Counted from the first letter of the stretch, positions 36,419-45,018 are shown. The stretch: 64,000 nucleotides of DNA from an uncultured Alphaproteobacteria bacterium (GCA_944390315.1 CALXPO010000022.1:1-64000), one strand, 5' to 3'. Notes: generated by a model not told the origin, from the sequence alone. A program made the numbers and translations.

Positions 36419-36853
36419 TTATTTAATCGGTTCAAATTCCCACGGAAAAACCAACCATCGTCCGGCTTTTTTGGCAGCCGCGGGAAAGTCAAGTTCAGCA
36501 TTGGGATTTTTGCAAAAAATGACGGCAATTTTAGCTTTGGGATATTTTTCTTTCAAGTAACGATAGGTACTTCCTGAATCGTATAAATCATCAACAAACA
36601 ATGTATTTTCATCCATACTGATTTCGGGAGGAACCAAACATTTAATTTTGGACTGTTGCTCTCCTTCGTAACTGGCAAGGGAAATACTGCTGATTTCTCT
36701 GATATTGAGCATTTGTGCTAAAATACAAGCGGGAACGAGACCGCCGCGAGCCACGGCGATTATTCTTTTAAAGTTGCCGTCTTTGAGAATTTGAGCCAAT
36801 TTTGCACATTCGGCATTAACTTCTTCGTAAGTGATGAATTCTTTATCGGGCAT
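36419..36853 (-). CDS. Phosphoribosyltransferase (xanthine-guanine type)
   Basis: About 144 residues of the type I PRTase fold. The PRPP-binding motif LFVDDLYDSGSTY is central, preceded by IAVARGGLVPACILA and followed by VIFCKNPNAE and a final WLVFPWEFE that resembles the WVxFPWE of Gpt-like enzymes. It likely salvages xanthine or guanine to nucleotide at the membrane. The start at 36853 follows GGAG; the longer frame to 36916 runs into ymdB and is rejected. It forms a short operon with ymdB. Confidence 0.85.
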   Translation of the reverse strand: MPDKEFITYEEVNAECAKLAQILKDGNFKRIIAVARGGLVPACILAQMLNIREISSISLASYEGEQQSKIKCLVPPEISMDENTLFVDDLYDSGSTYRYLKEKYPKAKIAVIFCKNPNAELDFPAAAKKAGRWLVFPWEFEPIK

Positions 36854-36854
36854 A

Positions 36855-37649
36855 TTATTTGTCTCCTTTAAGGCTGAATTGTTCAATTGATTTTGCCAGA
36901 CCGGTGTGGTTATCAATATCGACGGCGATTCCCCAAACGGTACCGTTGGTTCGACATACTTCCAAGCGATTGCCGTTATATTTTTGACAAAGCCGATCTA
37001 TGGGAGCTTGTTTGTCAAAACCTAAAACAGAATCATAGTTGCCGCACATGCCGACATCGGTAATATATGCGGTACCGCCGTTTAAGATGTGAGCATCGGC
37101 AGTCGGAACATGGGTATGGGTGCCGGCGACGATAGAAACTCGACCGTCGAGATAATGTCCGAGTGAAAGTTTTTCGGAAGTACATTCGGCATGTACATCC
37201 ACCAAAATGGCGTCGATATTACGTCCGAGGGCATAATTTTTGAGCAACTTATCGAGGACAAAAGCGGGATTGTCGACATTTTCCATAAAGACGCGTCCCA
37301 AGACTTGGGTAACTAATATTTTTTTGCCGTTTGCCAGTTCAAAGACGACAGCTCCGTGTCCGGCAGCTGTTTCGGGATAGTTAAGCGGACGGACGATTTG
37401 TTTGGATTCATCTAAGAAAGGAATAATTTCTCGCTGTTGCCAAACGTGATTACCCGTTGTCAGTATATCGGCCCCTTTTTCCAAGAAATCTTTAGCAATT
37501 CCTGGGGTAACGCCAAAGCCGTGAGCAGCATTTTCGACATTGATGATTATGACATCGGCTTTAAATTTATCGCGAATGACAGGGAGATTGTTAAGGACGG
37601 CATCTCTGCCGGCTCTTCCGACAACATCACCACAATAGACAATTTTCAA
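36855..37649 (-). CDS. YmdB family metallophosphoesterase
   Basis: About 264 residues. Metal ligands are seen as CGDVVGRAGRDAV, NVENAAHG, TTGNHVW and ADAH/AGTHTHVPTAD in the order of the TIGR00282/YmdB family, which hydrolyses 2',3'-cyclic nucleotides. The start is a TTG at 37649 with GGAG six bases upstream; the longer frame continues into the 6S RNA region and is rejected. In Alphaproteobacteria ymdB commonly lies downstream of zapA and 6S RNA, as here. Confidence 0.9.
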   Translation of the reverse strand: MKIVYCGDVVGRAGRDAVLNNLPVIRDKFKADVIIINVENAAHGFGVTPGIAKDFLEKGADILTTGNHVWQQREIIPFLDESKQIVRPLNYPETAAGHGAVVFELANGKKILVTQVLGRVFMENVDNPAFVLDKLLKNYALGRNIDAILVDVHAECTSEKLSLGHYLDGRVSIVAGTHTHVPTADAHILNGGTAYITDVGMCGNYDSVLGFDKQAPIDRLCQKYNGNRLEVCRTNGTVWGIAVDIDNHTGLAKSIEQFSLKGDK

Positions 37650-37670
37650 AATTTTCTCCGTAAGATTATT

Positions 37671-37695
37671 AAAAAAACTCCGATAACCGGAGTTT
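37671..37695 (-). terminator. Rho-independent terminator of 6S RNA
   Basis: On the minus strand AACTCCG pairs with CGGAGTT around a five-base loop and is followed by seven Ts. It sits about 25 bases beyond the predicted mature 6S 3' end and just before ymdB. Confidence 0.85.
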
Positions 37696-37716
37696 GCGTA
37701 ACAGCAAATGATAAAA

Positions 37717-37879
37717 AGGAGAGAGAACCGTCGGGCCGTATATGATACATTCTGTCTCGAACCGCATCTCACTAGGTGGGCACCATATAACAAAACCACG
37801 ATTTTGCCAGAGACAGTTCCCTAAAATATAACGTTGGCTCGGAAGATCTGCGGAATTACGCACCAAACAGTCCTCTCTA
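37717..37879 (-). ncRNA. ssrS: 6S RNA
   Basis: A non-coding stretch of about 163 bases between zapA and ymdB, the usual alphaproteobacterial site of ssrS. On the minus strand the ends AGAGAGGAC and GTTCTCTCT close a terminal stem, and long imperfect complementary arms lead to a central open region, the 6S form that mimics an open promoter and sequesters sigma-70 RNA polymerase. Inner arm features include GATCTTCCGAG and GTGCCCACC. A -10-like TATATT/TATAGT lies just upstream. Ends are approximate. Identification rests on synteny and fold rather than a covariance search. Confidence 0.72.
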
Positions 37880-37891
37880 CATAGGAATATA

Positions 37892-38230
37892 CTATAATGA
37901 TTCGATTTGATTTGCAACAGCTTTTATTGTTTCGCTAAGGGCTTTTATCTTAAGAGAGATATCGTTATCCAAAGCCGTATAATCGATAGTTGAGTTTTGG
38001 GGTTCGGCTGTTTTTGCGGCAAGCAACTTGCGTGTTTCGAACAAGTCATCGGCGACAAGAATGCCGATCATGGCCAAGAGCATATTTTCGCTGATTTTTC
38101 CGCTGATACCTTTAAGTAATTTTGCTTTTTCATCTAAGACGGAGGCAAGCTGCATAATACGAGCTTCTTGTCCGTTTTCGCAAGCGATGGCATATTCACG
38201 GGAGTTAATTGTTATTGTTACCTGAGCCAT
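37892..38230 (-). CDS. zapA: Cell division protein ZapA
   Basis: A 112-residue protein. The N-terminal VTITINSREYAIACENGQE is the ZapA dimer head and the rest is a long coiled coil. ZapA cross-links FtsZ filaments at the midcell ring. The ATG at 38230 has GGAAC upstream; the longer frame to 38272 is rejected because it runs through the end of the preceding small gene. 6S RNA follows it. Confidence 0.9.
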   Translation of the reverse strand: MAQVTITINSREYAIACENGQEARIMQLASVLDEKAKLLKGISGKISENMLLAMIGILVADDLFETRKLLAAKTAEPQNSTIDYTALDNDISLKIKALSETIKAVANQIESL

Positions 38231-38420
38231 TTTTTGTTCCTGCTGGATTGAGTTTGTTAATAAGCGCATCAATTTGGTTAATGGACTGCATTGTATATTT
38301 TTTAAGATTATTTATTTTATCTTTTTTGGTTTCTGCAATGACTTGCAACCGTTTAACGTTATTTTCTAACTCATGGAGAGCGTCAGCGGTTTGTTTAAAA
38401 TGAGAGAAATCATTATCCAT
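38205..38420 (-). CDS. Small coiled-coil protein upstream of zapA
   Basis: A 71-residue, mostly helical protein with heptad-like spacing (LHELENNVKRLQVIAETKKDK split over residues 15-35) and an Asn-rich end. It overlaps the zapA start by 26 bases, so they are coupled. In other Alphaproteobacteria a short coiled-coil protein (DUF4164-type) takes this place and may work with ZapA at the divisome; the family match is inference from position and composition. No good Shine-Dalgarno precedes the ATG. Confidence 0.6.
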   Translation of the reverse strand: MDNDFSHFKQTADALHELENNVKRLQVIAETKKDKINNLKKYTMQSINQIDALINKLNPAGTKNGSGNNNN

Positions 38421-38512
38421 ATTAAAATTTTGCTTTCTTTTCTTATCAGTTGTATATAATATTTTGGAATAATACCGTGATTAACATTTTTTTCAAGCAA
38501 CAAAAGATACAT

Positions 38513-39046
38513 ATGCCAAAATTTATTTTAAGAATATCGGAAAAAAGCGAGAATGATTACATTAGGGATACGGAAGCAGAATGTTTCATTTATTCAAGCA
38601 GCTTACCTGATGATTATCTAGAGGAAGAAATAAAGAAAGCGCAATCAGCGGATAAGATTATTTTATTGGAAGGTGAAGAAGCTGAAAGTAAGGCAAAAAT
38701 TTTGTCGGTTGACGGCATCGTGGTTGATTTGAGTGAAACAACGAGCCTAAAAAAAGAAATATGTCGAATACGTGCCGCGTTGCCGCATAGTTTTTTGGGA
38801 GTTATTTGCCGCAATCGTCGACATGAAGCCATGATAGTGAGTGAAAATGAACCGGATTTCATTATTTTTAGGATTTGGGAAGAAGGAAAAGAAAACACAT
38901 TAGAATTGGCTAAATGGTATAATGAATTTTTTTTGCTGCAAATGGCGGTAGAACCGATGGATAAACAAGTTGATTTTACGAGCTATCCGGCCGATATGGT
39001 TATATTAAATCCGGAAGATTATAAGATTTTAGTTGCTAAAAAATAA
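38513..39046 (+). CDS. Hypothetical protein upstream of efp, possibly degenerate ThiE/TenI-like
   Basis: About 177 residues. Short strands alternate with helices (DKIILLEGEEAES, DGIVVDLSETTS, SFLGVICRNRRHEAMIVSEN, DFIIFRIWEE), resembling the second half of a thiamine-phosphate-synthase TIM barrel; in several Alphaproteobacteria a ThiE-like gene precedes efp. However, the thiazole-phosphate and pyrophosphate binding motifs are not seen, so it is at best a diverged relative. The ATG at 38513 is chosen because the longer frame begins in the intergenic region without a Shine-Dalgarno. Function unknown. Confidence 0.55.
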   Translation: MPKFILRISEKSENDYIRDTEAECFIYSSSLPDDYLEEEIKKAQSADKIILLEGEEAESKAKILSVDGIVVDLSETTSLKKEICRIRAALPHSFLGVICRNRRHEAMIVSENEPDFIIFRIWEEGKENTLELAKWYNEFFLLQMAVEPMDKQVDFTSYPADMVILNPEDYKILVAKK

Positions 39047-39118
39047 AGATTAGAGTAAATAACTTGTAAATTTTGAATAAATGTTATGAAAATCGAAAAA
39101 ATTAAGGAGTGAATAAGA

Positions 39119-39682
39119 ATGAAGCAACAAGCAGTATCTATCAGAATCGGCTGGGTCATTGAATATAAAGGCAAACCATGGACCATAACCAAAGCAACCC
39201 ACATCAAGCCGGGCAAAGGCGGTGCTTTTATGCAGGTTGAAATGAAATCTGTTGAAGAGGGAACAAAGACCAACGAGCGTTTCCGTTCGGAAGATACCGT
39301 TGAAAAACTGATGGTAGAGGAAAAAGACTGCCAGTTTCTTTATGAAGATTCTCTCGGACTCACTTTTATGGATTCGGAAACTTTTGATCAATTTGTTATG
39401 CCGGCAGATATTTTGGGTGATTCTCGTCCGTTTATGACCGAAGGCATGACGGTTTATATCAACTTTATAGACGGTCGTCCGGTTGCAGTAGAATTGCCGC
39501 AACAAGTTGTTTGCACCGTTGCCGAGACCGAACCCGTCGTCAAAGGTCAGACTGCGGCATCTTCATACAAACCGGCTATTTTGGATAATGGTGTCCGGAT
39601 TATGGTTCCGCCGTTTATTAACCAAGGCGAAAAAATTGTCGTTGGTACGGCTGAAGCCAATTATGTTGAAAGAGCCAAATAA
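39119..39682 (+). CDS. efp: Elongation factor P
   Basis: A 187-residue protein with three beta-barrel domains. The loop PGKGGAF near residue 34 carries the Lys that in many bacteria is beta-lysylated or otherwise modified, needed to relieve stalling at polyproline. The C-terminal GVRIMVPPFINQGEKIVVGT segment is the family signature. AAGGAG precedes the ATG. Its stop overlaps the start of the inositol-phosphatase-like gene (TAATG). Confidence 0.96.
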   Translation: MKQQAVSIRIGWVIEYKGKPWTITKATHIKPGKGGAFMQVEMKSVEEGTKTNERFRSEDTVEKLMVEEKDCQFLYEDSLGLTFMDSETFDQFVMPADILGDSRPFMTEGMTVYINFIDGRPVAVELPQQVVCTVAETEPVVKGQTAASSYKPAILDNGVRIMVPPFINQGEKIVVGTAEANYVERAK

Positions 39683-40482
39683 TGTCATATCTTTCTCCAA
39701 CGTTAACTCTTTTGGTCGGCGCTGTCAAAAAAGCCACGGCGTCGCTTGATCGCGATTTTAGCGAAATTGAACGTTTGCAATCTTCGGTTCGCGGTTATCA
39801 AACTTTTGTACAACGTTCATATGAGCGCGTTACGCAAACATTACGAAACGAGTTGGCTCGCATGCGCCCTGATGCGGTGTTTGTCGAAAACAAACAACCG
39901 ATTGAAAAAGGAAGTTGTTTTTTGGTAAATCCGATAGACGGTATGGCGAATTTTGTTCGCGGCGTACCTCTGTTTGCCACCACGGTTGCGTATTGTGAAC
40001 ATGGAGAAGTAAAGGCTTCGGTTATCTATAATCGCGCGAGCGATGAATTGTACTTTGCCGAAAAAGGAAATGGCGCCTACAAAGAGGGTTTCCGTAATCA
40101 TGAACGTTTGCGGGTATCGGCAACAAAAGACGGGGATTATGCCGTAGTCAATGCTGCCATCGGTTATTCTCACGGCACGCCTGAATATACGGCTGCTTAC
40201 CGCGATTTGTTTGCCGAGACTGAAAAAGTTCGAGTTTTGGGTTGCGTGTCCTTGTCTATGGCGGGTGTTGCCGCCGGCAAGGCAGATGTTTGTCTCAGTT
40301 TAGGTAATAATTTGAATTCGGTTATAGCGGGCTTGCTGTTGGTTCGCGAAGCCGGCGGATATATTTATAATCTTAAACGCAAAGAGCTTGCTCCCGAAAA
40401 GATTGAACAAGTTGTCATTTCTGACGAATTAGCGGCAACCAATACATCATTGCAGGAATTTATTGGCCGTCTGGTTGGTTAG
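39682..40482 (+). CDS. Inositol monophosphatase/SuhB-like protein with altered metal site
   Basis: A 266-residue protein with the IMPase fold, coupled to efp as in other Alphaproteobacteria. The family motif DPxDGTxNF reads NPIDGMANF here (about residue 93), so the first metal-binding Asp is Asn and the conserved Thr is Met. The distal WDxAAG motif reads LNSVIAG, replacing another metal-binding Asp. One Asp of the first motif and the C-terminal REAGG remain. The fold is kept over full length, so this looks like a non-catalytic or weakly active paralogue. SuhB in E. coli has a role in rRNA antitermination separate from catalysis; a similar role here is inference. Confidence 0.85.
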   Translation: MSYLSPTLTLLVGAVKKATASLDRDFSEIERLQSSVRGYQTFVQRSYERVTQTLRNELARMRPDAVFVENKQPIEKGSCFLVNPIDGMANFVRGVPLFATTVAYCEHGEVKASVIYNRASDELYFAEKGNGAYKEGFRNHERLRVSATKDGDYAVVNAAIGYSHGTPEYTAAYRDLFAETEKVRVLGCVSLSMAGVAAGKADVCLSLGNNLNSVIAGLLLVREAGGYIYNLKRKELAPEKIEQVVISDELAATNTSLQEFIGRLVG

Positions 40483-40512
40483 AAATTGAAGCAAAAAAAA
40501 TTTAAATAATGC

Positions 40513-40541
40513 TTGCTTTATTTGAAACACTAATGTATAAA
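40513..40541 (+). promoter_or_regulatory. Predicted promoter of rpmE
   Basis: TTGCTT (40513-40518) and TATAAA (40536-40541) are spaced by 17 bases, 35 bases before the rpmE start. Confidence 0.6.
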
Positions 40542-40575
40542 AGCGGCAACTAACAATTCGTTATGGAGAAAATAA

Positions 40576-40812
40576 ATGAAAAAAGGTATTCATCCGGATT
40601 ATCATGAAATTACCTATGTTATGAGCGACGGCAGTGTAGCTACTACCAGATCTACATGGGGTAAAGCCGGTGATAAAATGACTTTGGAAATTGACCCTAA
40701 ATCTCATCCGGCTTGGACTGGTGTGTATCGTTTGGTTGATACCGGTGGTCAATTGTCGAAGTTCAAAAACAAATTCGGCGCTTTTGTAAAACCGGTTTCC
40801 GATAATCAATAG
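40576..40812 (+). CDS. rpmE: 50S ribosomal protein L31 (zinc-free form)
   Basis: A 78-residue ribosomal protein. It starts [12 protein letters not shown], the family signature, and keeps the HPAWTG segment. The CxxC zinc ligands of the C+ form are absent, so this is the C- form that needs no zinc. GGAG lies upstream. A terminator follows. Confidence 0.94.
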   Translation: MKKGIHPDYHEITYVMSDGSVATTRSTWGKAGDKMTLEIDPKSHPAWTGVYRLVDTGGQLSKFKNKFGAFVKPVSDNQ

Positions 40813-40848
40813 TATTTTCTTAATACTATATTAAATTTTTTCAACTAA

Positions 40849-40880
40849 CCTACATTCCATAAAAAGAATGTGGGTTTTTT
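40849..40880 (+). terminator. Rho-independent terminator of rpmE
   Basis: CCTACATTC pairs with GAATGTGGG and is followed by six Ts. Confidence 0.85.
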
Positions 40881-40924
40881 GCTCACAAAAATTGTGTGCT
40901 AAAAACAAAGGAAAGGATAAAAAC

Positions 40925-41905
40925 ATGACAACACCGCTTATGCCCAAAGCCACAGCTGTATGGTTGGTCGAAAATACAACACTAACATTTAAGCAAATCG
41001 GTGATTTTTGCGAGCTACATGAGTTGGAAATTCAAGCTATTGCCGACGGAGACGTCGCTTTCAACATTGTCGGTCTCAATCCGATAACCGGCGGCCAATT
41101 AACGGCAGAAGAAATTAAACGCTGTGAACAAGATGAACATGCATCGCTTCAAGCTCTGGAGCCGGAACATAATGTTAAAATACAAAATCTAAAAGCTAAA
41201 AAAATGCTGTCGCCGTCACAACGTAGCGACAAGCCTGCTGCCATTTTATGGATTTTGCGCCATTGTCCCGAAATTATCGATTCGCAAATATGTAAATTAA
41301 TAGGTACGACTAAAAAAACAATTGAAGGTTTGCGCAACGGTACACATCGAGAAATGGAAGGATTGCGTCCGAAGAATCCGGTTGCCATAGGTCTATGTAA
41401 AGAAAAAGACTTAGATGAGGCTATTGCAGTTTCTCAGAGATGGCTTGAGCAAAAAAGTAAACCGAAGAATATCAAAAGCAAAGTAGCTAAGAAAGCCGCG
41501 GACAAAGAAAAAGCGGCAGCTAAGAAAGCCGCTAAGAAAGCTGCGGACAAAGAAAAAGCGGCAGCTAAGAAAGCCGCTAAGAAAGCCGCGGATAAAGAAA
41601 AAGCGGCAGCTAAGAAAGCCGCTAAGAAAGCCGCGGACAAAGAAAAAGCGGCAGCCAAGAAAGCCGCTAAGAAAGCCGCGGACAAAGAAAAAGCGGCCGC
41701 TAAGAAAGCCGCCAAAAAAGCTGCGGACAAAGAAAAAGCGGCAGCTAAGAAAGCCGCCAAGAAAGCCGCGGATAAGGAAAAAGCGGCAGCCAAGAAAGCC
41801 GCCAAGAAAGCCGCGGACAAAGAAAGAGCAGCAGCCAAGAAAGCCGCCAAGAAAGCCGCAGCCAAAAAAACAGTAAAAAAGAAAACAGCTGTTGTCGAAA
41901 AATAA
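40925..41905 (+). CDS. TrcR/DUF1013 cell-cycle regulator with histone H1-like repeat tail
   Basis: About 326 residues. Residues 1-175 match the alphaproteobacterial DUF1013/TrcR family: MPKATAVWLVENTTLTFKQI, FCELHELEIQAIADGDVA, GGQLTAEEIKRCE and the second helical module PAAILWILRHCPEIIDSQIC with LIGTTKKTIEGLRNGTH, a helix-turn-helix-like DNA-binding region. From about residue 190 eight 15-residue repeats AADKEKAAAKKAAKK follow, then AAAKKTVKKKTAVVEK. Such Lys/Ala repeats bind DNA non-specifically, like H1 or AlgP tails. The AAAGGA Shine-Dalgarno supports the 40925 ATG; the frame from 40868 runs through the rpmE terminator. TrcR-type proteins elsewhere lack so long a tail as far as I know. 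Confidence 0.88.
   Translation: MTTPLMPKATAVWLVENTTLTFKQIGDFCELHELEIQAIADGDVAFNIVGLNPITGGQLTAEEIKRCEQDEHASLQALEPEHNVKIQNLKAKKMLSPSQRSDKPAAILWILRHCPEIIDSQICKLIGTTKKTIEGLRNGTHREMEGLRPKNPVAIGLCKEKDLDEAIAVSQRWLEQKSKPKNIKSKVAKKAADKEKAAAKKAAKKAADKEKAAAKKAAKKAADKEKAAAKKAAKKAADKEKAAAKKAAKKAADKEKAAAKKAAKKAADKEKAAAKKAAKKAADKEKAAAKKAAKKAADKERAAAKKAAKKAAAKKTVKKKTAVVEK
41495..41854 (+). repeat. Eight 45-bp in-frame tandem repeats
   Basis: Eight near-identical 45-base units encode the Lys/Ala tail of the TrcR-like protein. Units differ mainly at synonymous positions (GAC/GAT, GCT/GCC, GCA/GCC), with one Lys-to-Arg change in the last. Slippage could change the copy number. A long open frame on the opposite strand (41434-41865) is a by-product of the repeat. 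Confidence 0.95.
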
Positions 41906-42009
41906 TTAAGATTGACAACAAAGAAAACCCAAAAAAGAACTTTCGTTGAACAGAAAGTTCTTTTTTGGTGTCAATGATGTCAGAGATGTTTTGTTTTGAC
42001 AAAAAATCC

Positions 42010-42037
42010 TTGAAATCGGCGGCTTATGTTATATACT
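42010..42037 (+). promoter_or_regulatory. Predicted promoter of gltX-cysS
   Basis: TTGAAA (42010-42015) and TATACT (42032-42037) with a 16-base spacer, about 38 bases before gltX. Confidence 0.6.
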
Positions 42038-42074
42038 CGCACCAGATTAAAATTAATCGAAGGATAAGATTGAA

Positions 42075-43397
42075 ATGTCAGGAATAAAAGTAAGATTTGC
42101 ACCGTCACCGACGGGTCGTATGCATATCGGAAATACCCGAACCGCTCTGTTTAATTGGTTGCTTGCCAAGAAAAACGGCGGTGAATTTATGCTCAGAATA
42201 GACGATACCGATAAAGAACGTTCCAAAGCCGAATATGAAGAAGGTATCAGAGATGCTTTGAAATGGTTGGGTTTGAATTGGAGCAGCGAAGCCAGACAAT
42301 CGGCTCGCTTTGACAGATATAACGAGATTACCGAAAAACTGAAACAACAAGGCTTAATTTATCCTTGTTACGAAACTCCCGAGGAACTGGAATTGATGCG
42401 CAAAACAATGCTTGCCAAAGGTTGTCCGCCGATTTATGATCGTCGCTCCTTACGATTGACGGCTGAGCAAATTGCGGCTTATGAAGCCGAGGGGCGTCGT
42501 CCTCACTATCGTTTCAAACTTATGCCGGGAGAAATTGTCTGGGAAGATATGGTTCGCGGTCATTGTCATTATATGGCAGAAAATTTAAGTGATCCGGTGG
42601 TTATTCGAGCAGACGGTTCTTACCTTTACCATTTGCCGTCGGTTATAGATGATACCGATTTCGGTATTACACATATTGTTCGCGGAGAAGACCATGTTAC
42701 CAATACGGCTTCTCAAATCAGGATGTTTGAAGCCATCGGCGGAAAAATCCCGACTTTTGCTCACTTACCGCTTTTGACGGGTAAAGAAGGAAAATTGTCC
42801 AAACGCTTAGGCTCTGTCGGTGTTGCCGATTTGCGCGCCGAAGGTATTGAAGCTATGGCTATTTGTTCATATTTGACCAAACTCGGAACATCTGAGGCCA
42901 TAGAACCTTATTACGATTTGAACAGCTTGGCCGACAGTTTGGATTTTAGCAAACTCGGACGTTCACAACCTAAATTTTCCGAAGAAGATTTGCGCCATTT
43001 TAATACTCATTTGGTCAGAAATTTGAGCTATGCTCAAGTTAAAGACAGAGTTGGTGTTGATGAAAAGTTTTGGAATGCCGTCAGAGGCAACTTGGAAATC
43101 GTTGATGATGTCAAGCTGTGGCAAGACATTTGTTGCCGCGAGGTTGAGCCCGTTATTGAAGACGAAGAATTGACCAAGTTGGCTGCGGAATTGTTACCGT
43201 CTGAGCCGTGGAACGATGACACCTTCAACGCTTGGATAAACGAGATTAAAACCAAAATTGACCGCAAAGGTAAGGCTTTGTTCCATCCTCTGCGTAAAGC
43301 CATCACCGGTACGGATAACGGTCCTGAGTTGAAAGTCTTATTACCGCTAATCGGTCGCGAACGAGTTTATAAACGCCTGATGGGTATCAAAGCATAA
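42075..43397 (+). CDS. gltX: Glutamyl-tRNA synthetase
   Basis: A 440-residue class I synthetase. FAPSPTGRMHIGNTRTALFN holds the HIGH-type motif, GKEGKLSKRLGS the KLSKR (KMSKS-type) motif, and RGEDHVTNTA the substrate region. The C-terminal anticodon domain is all-helical, giving a slightly short total length for GltX. Alphaproteobacteria usually have two GltX copies, one of which charges tRNA-Gln; this one has the GTSEAIEP segment common in alphaproteobacterial forms, but which substrate range it serves cannot be told. cysS follows after 11 bases. Confidence 0.94.
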   Translation: MSGIKVRFAPSPTGRMHIGNTRTALFNWLLAKKNGGEFMLRIDDTDKERSKAEYEEGIRDALKWLGLNWSSEARQSARFDRYNEITEKLKQQGLIYPCYETPEELELMRKTMLAKGCPPIYDRRSLRLTAEQIAAYEAEGRRPHYRFKLMPGEIVWEDMVRGHCHYMAENLSDPVVIRADGSYLYHLPSVIDDTDFGITHIVRGEDHVTNTASQIRMFEAIGGKIPTFAHLPLLTGKEGKLSKRLGSVGVADLRAEGIEAMAICSYLTKLGTSEAIEPYYDLNSLADSLDFSKLGRSQPKFSEEDLRHFNTHLVRNLSYAQVKDRVGVDEKFWNAVRGNLEIVDDVKLWQDICCREVEPVIEDEELTKLAAELLPSEPWNDDTFNAWINEIKTKIDRKGKALFHPLRKAITGTDNGPELKVLLPLIGRERVYKRLMGIKA

Positions 43398-43408
43398 AGG
43401 AGATAAAA

Positions 43409-44788
43409 ATGCCAGAAATGTACTTACACAATACGTTGAGAAGACGCAAAGAAAAATTTGAACCGATTGATGCCCAAAATGTTCGCATGTACGTCTGCGG
43501 ACCGACGGTTTATGACCGCGCACATTTGGGTAATGCCAAATCGGCTGTCGTTTTTGATGTGTTAAATCGTGTATTGCGTCAAGTTTATGGCGATGAACAT
43601 GTTACCTATGTGTCAAATATTACCGATATTGATGATAAGATATTAAACAAACATCAAGAGACGGGTAAACCGATAGAGGAAATTACCCGTGAAACGTTTC
43701 AATGGTATTTGGACGATATGCATGCCTTGAATGTTAAAGATCCGGATTATCGTCCTCGTGCAACCGAATTTGTCAATGAAATGATAGATTTGGTTAAATT
43801 GCTGATTAAAAACGGTCACGCATACGAAGCCGAAGGCCATGTTTTGTTTTCGGTCGATTCAATGCTGAATTACGGTTTTTTGTCGGGTCGCAGTATGAAA
43901 GAGATGTTGGCCGGTGCCCGAATAGAAGTTGCCGATTATAAGAAAAATCCGGCTGATTTTATTTTGTGGAAGCCTTCGGAAGCAGGTCAACCCGGTTGGG
44001 ACAGCCCTTGGGGCTTTGGACGTCCGGGATGGCATTTGGAGTGCTCGGCGATGAGCTCAAAATATCTGGGGAATTCTTTTGATATTCACGGCGGCGGTTC
44101 GGACCTAATCTTTCCGCACCACGAAAATGAATGTGCTCAATCTATGTGCGCTCATCCTAATGATACCTTTGCCCGCTACTGGGTTCACGCGGGGATGTTA
44201 ATGGTTGACGGGGTTAAAATGTCTAAATCTTTGGGCAATTTTTATACCGTAAATCAGCTGATTGCGGAATATCCGGCAGAGGCTTTGCGTCTGTTGTTTA
44301 TCAGTACGCACTATCATCAACCGTTTAATTTTACTTTTGAGGGCTTGAAACAGGCTAAAACAGTATTAGATAAATTCTACAATGCTCTGCAAAAGACCGA
44401 TGATATCAAAATAGAAAAAACTGCGGTTGATGAAAAAGTTTTGGAAGCTCTGTGTGATGATTTGAATACGCCGCTGGCTTTGTCGCATCTGCACGAAATT
44501 GTTAATAACCTAAACAAGGCAGAAACCGAAGAAGAGAAAAGAAAATATAAATCATTGTTGCTCGGTTCGGCAGATATGATGGGACTTCTGTATCAAAATG
44601 CCGATGTTTGGTTTAAGCAAGGGGCCAATACAATTGCCGAAGACGAAATCGAACATTTGATTTCAGAGCGTGCCGAAGCTAAAAAAAGCAAAAATTATGC
44701 ACGCGCCGATGAAATCCGAAATCAGCTTAAAGAAGCCGGTATCTTGTTGGAAGATAGTGCGACAGGAACAACCTGGAAAAAAATTTAA
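43409..44788 (+). CDS. cysS: Cysteinyl-tRNA synthetase
   Basis: A 459-residue class I synthetase. [18 protein letters not shown] style N-terminus (here [18 protein letters not shown]) contains the zinc-binding Cys and HIGH motif; [15 protein letters not shown] and HHENECAQS give the remaining zinc ligands, and [10 protein letters not shown] the KMSKS loop. Length is normal. AAAGGAG precedes the start. It follows gltX closely and is probably co-transcribed. Confidence 0.96.
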   Translation: MPEMYLHNTLRRRKEKFEPIDAQNVRMYVCGPTVYDRAHLGNAKSAVVFDVLNRVLRQVYGDEHVTYVSNITDIDDKILNKHQETGKPIEEITRETFQWYLDDMHALNVKDPDYRPRATEFVNEMIDLVKLLIKNGHAYEAEGHVLFSVDSMLNYGFLSGRSMKEMLAGARIEVADYKKNPADFILWKPSEAGQPGWDSPWGFGRPGWHLECSAMSSKYLGNSFDIHGGGSDLIFPHHENECAQSMCAHPNDTFARYWVHAGMLMVDGVKMSKSLGNFYTVNQLIAEYPAEALRLLFISTHYHQPFNFTFEGLKQAKTVLDKFYNALQKTDDIKIEKTAVDEKVLEALCDDLNTPLALSHLHEIVNNLNKAETEEEKRKYKSLLLGSADMMGLLYQNADVWFKQGANTIAEDEIEHLISERAEAKKSKNYARADEIRNQLKEAGILLEDSATGTTWKKI

Positions 44789-45018
44789 TTTAAGAATTTT
44801 TTAGCTTTGTTCTTGTCGTTGTGGTGCTGAATTTGAGCGAACACGCTGTCGGCAAAAGATTTTTTTGCCATATAAGTAATGAAAAGCGGCTCTTGAAGTT
44901 GTAATTTTCCTAAAGTCTCTTCAAGAGCCTCAAAACTTTTATAAATTTTATCAATCAAAATTAAATTTTGTTCCTCTTGATATTCGGCGATTGTCTTTTT
45001 CTTAACAGATTGCCCCAT
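44785..45018 (-). CDS. Small hypothetical protein
   Basis: A 77-residue helical, charged protein with no membrane segment. AGAGGGG lies seven bases before the ATG, a better site than most spurious frames have. It converges with cysS with a four-base overlap. No family recognised. Confidence 0.55.
   Translation of the reverse strand: MGQSVKKKTIAEYQEEQNLILIDKIYKSFEALEETLGKLQLQEPLFITYMAKKSFADSVFAQIQHHNDKNKAKKFLN

Noticed and set aside
37669-37917. 82-residue open frame on the minus strand
   Set aside because: It lies across the 6S RNA and its terminator and has no protein-like pattern.
41495-41854. CRISPR array
   Set aside because: The 45-bp repeats are contiguous, in frame and without spacers; they are coding tandem repeats.
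41434-41865. 143-residue Ala/Phe-rich open frame on the minus strand
   Set aside because: It is the antisense reading of the 45-bp tandem repeats in the TrcR-like gene.
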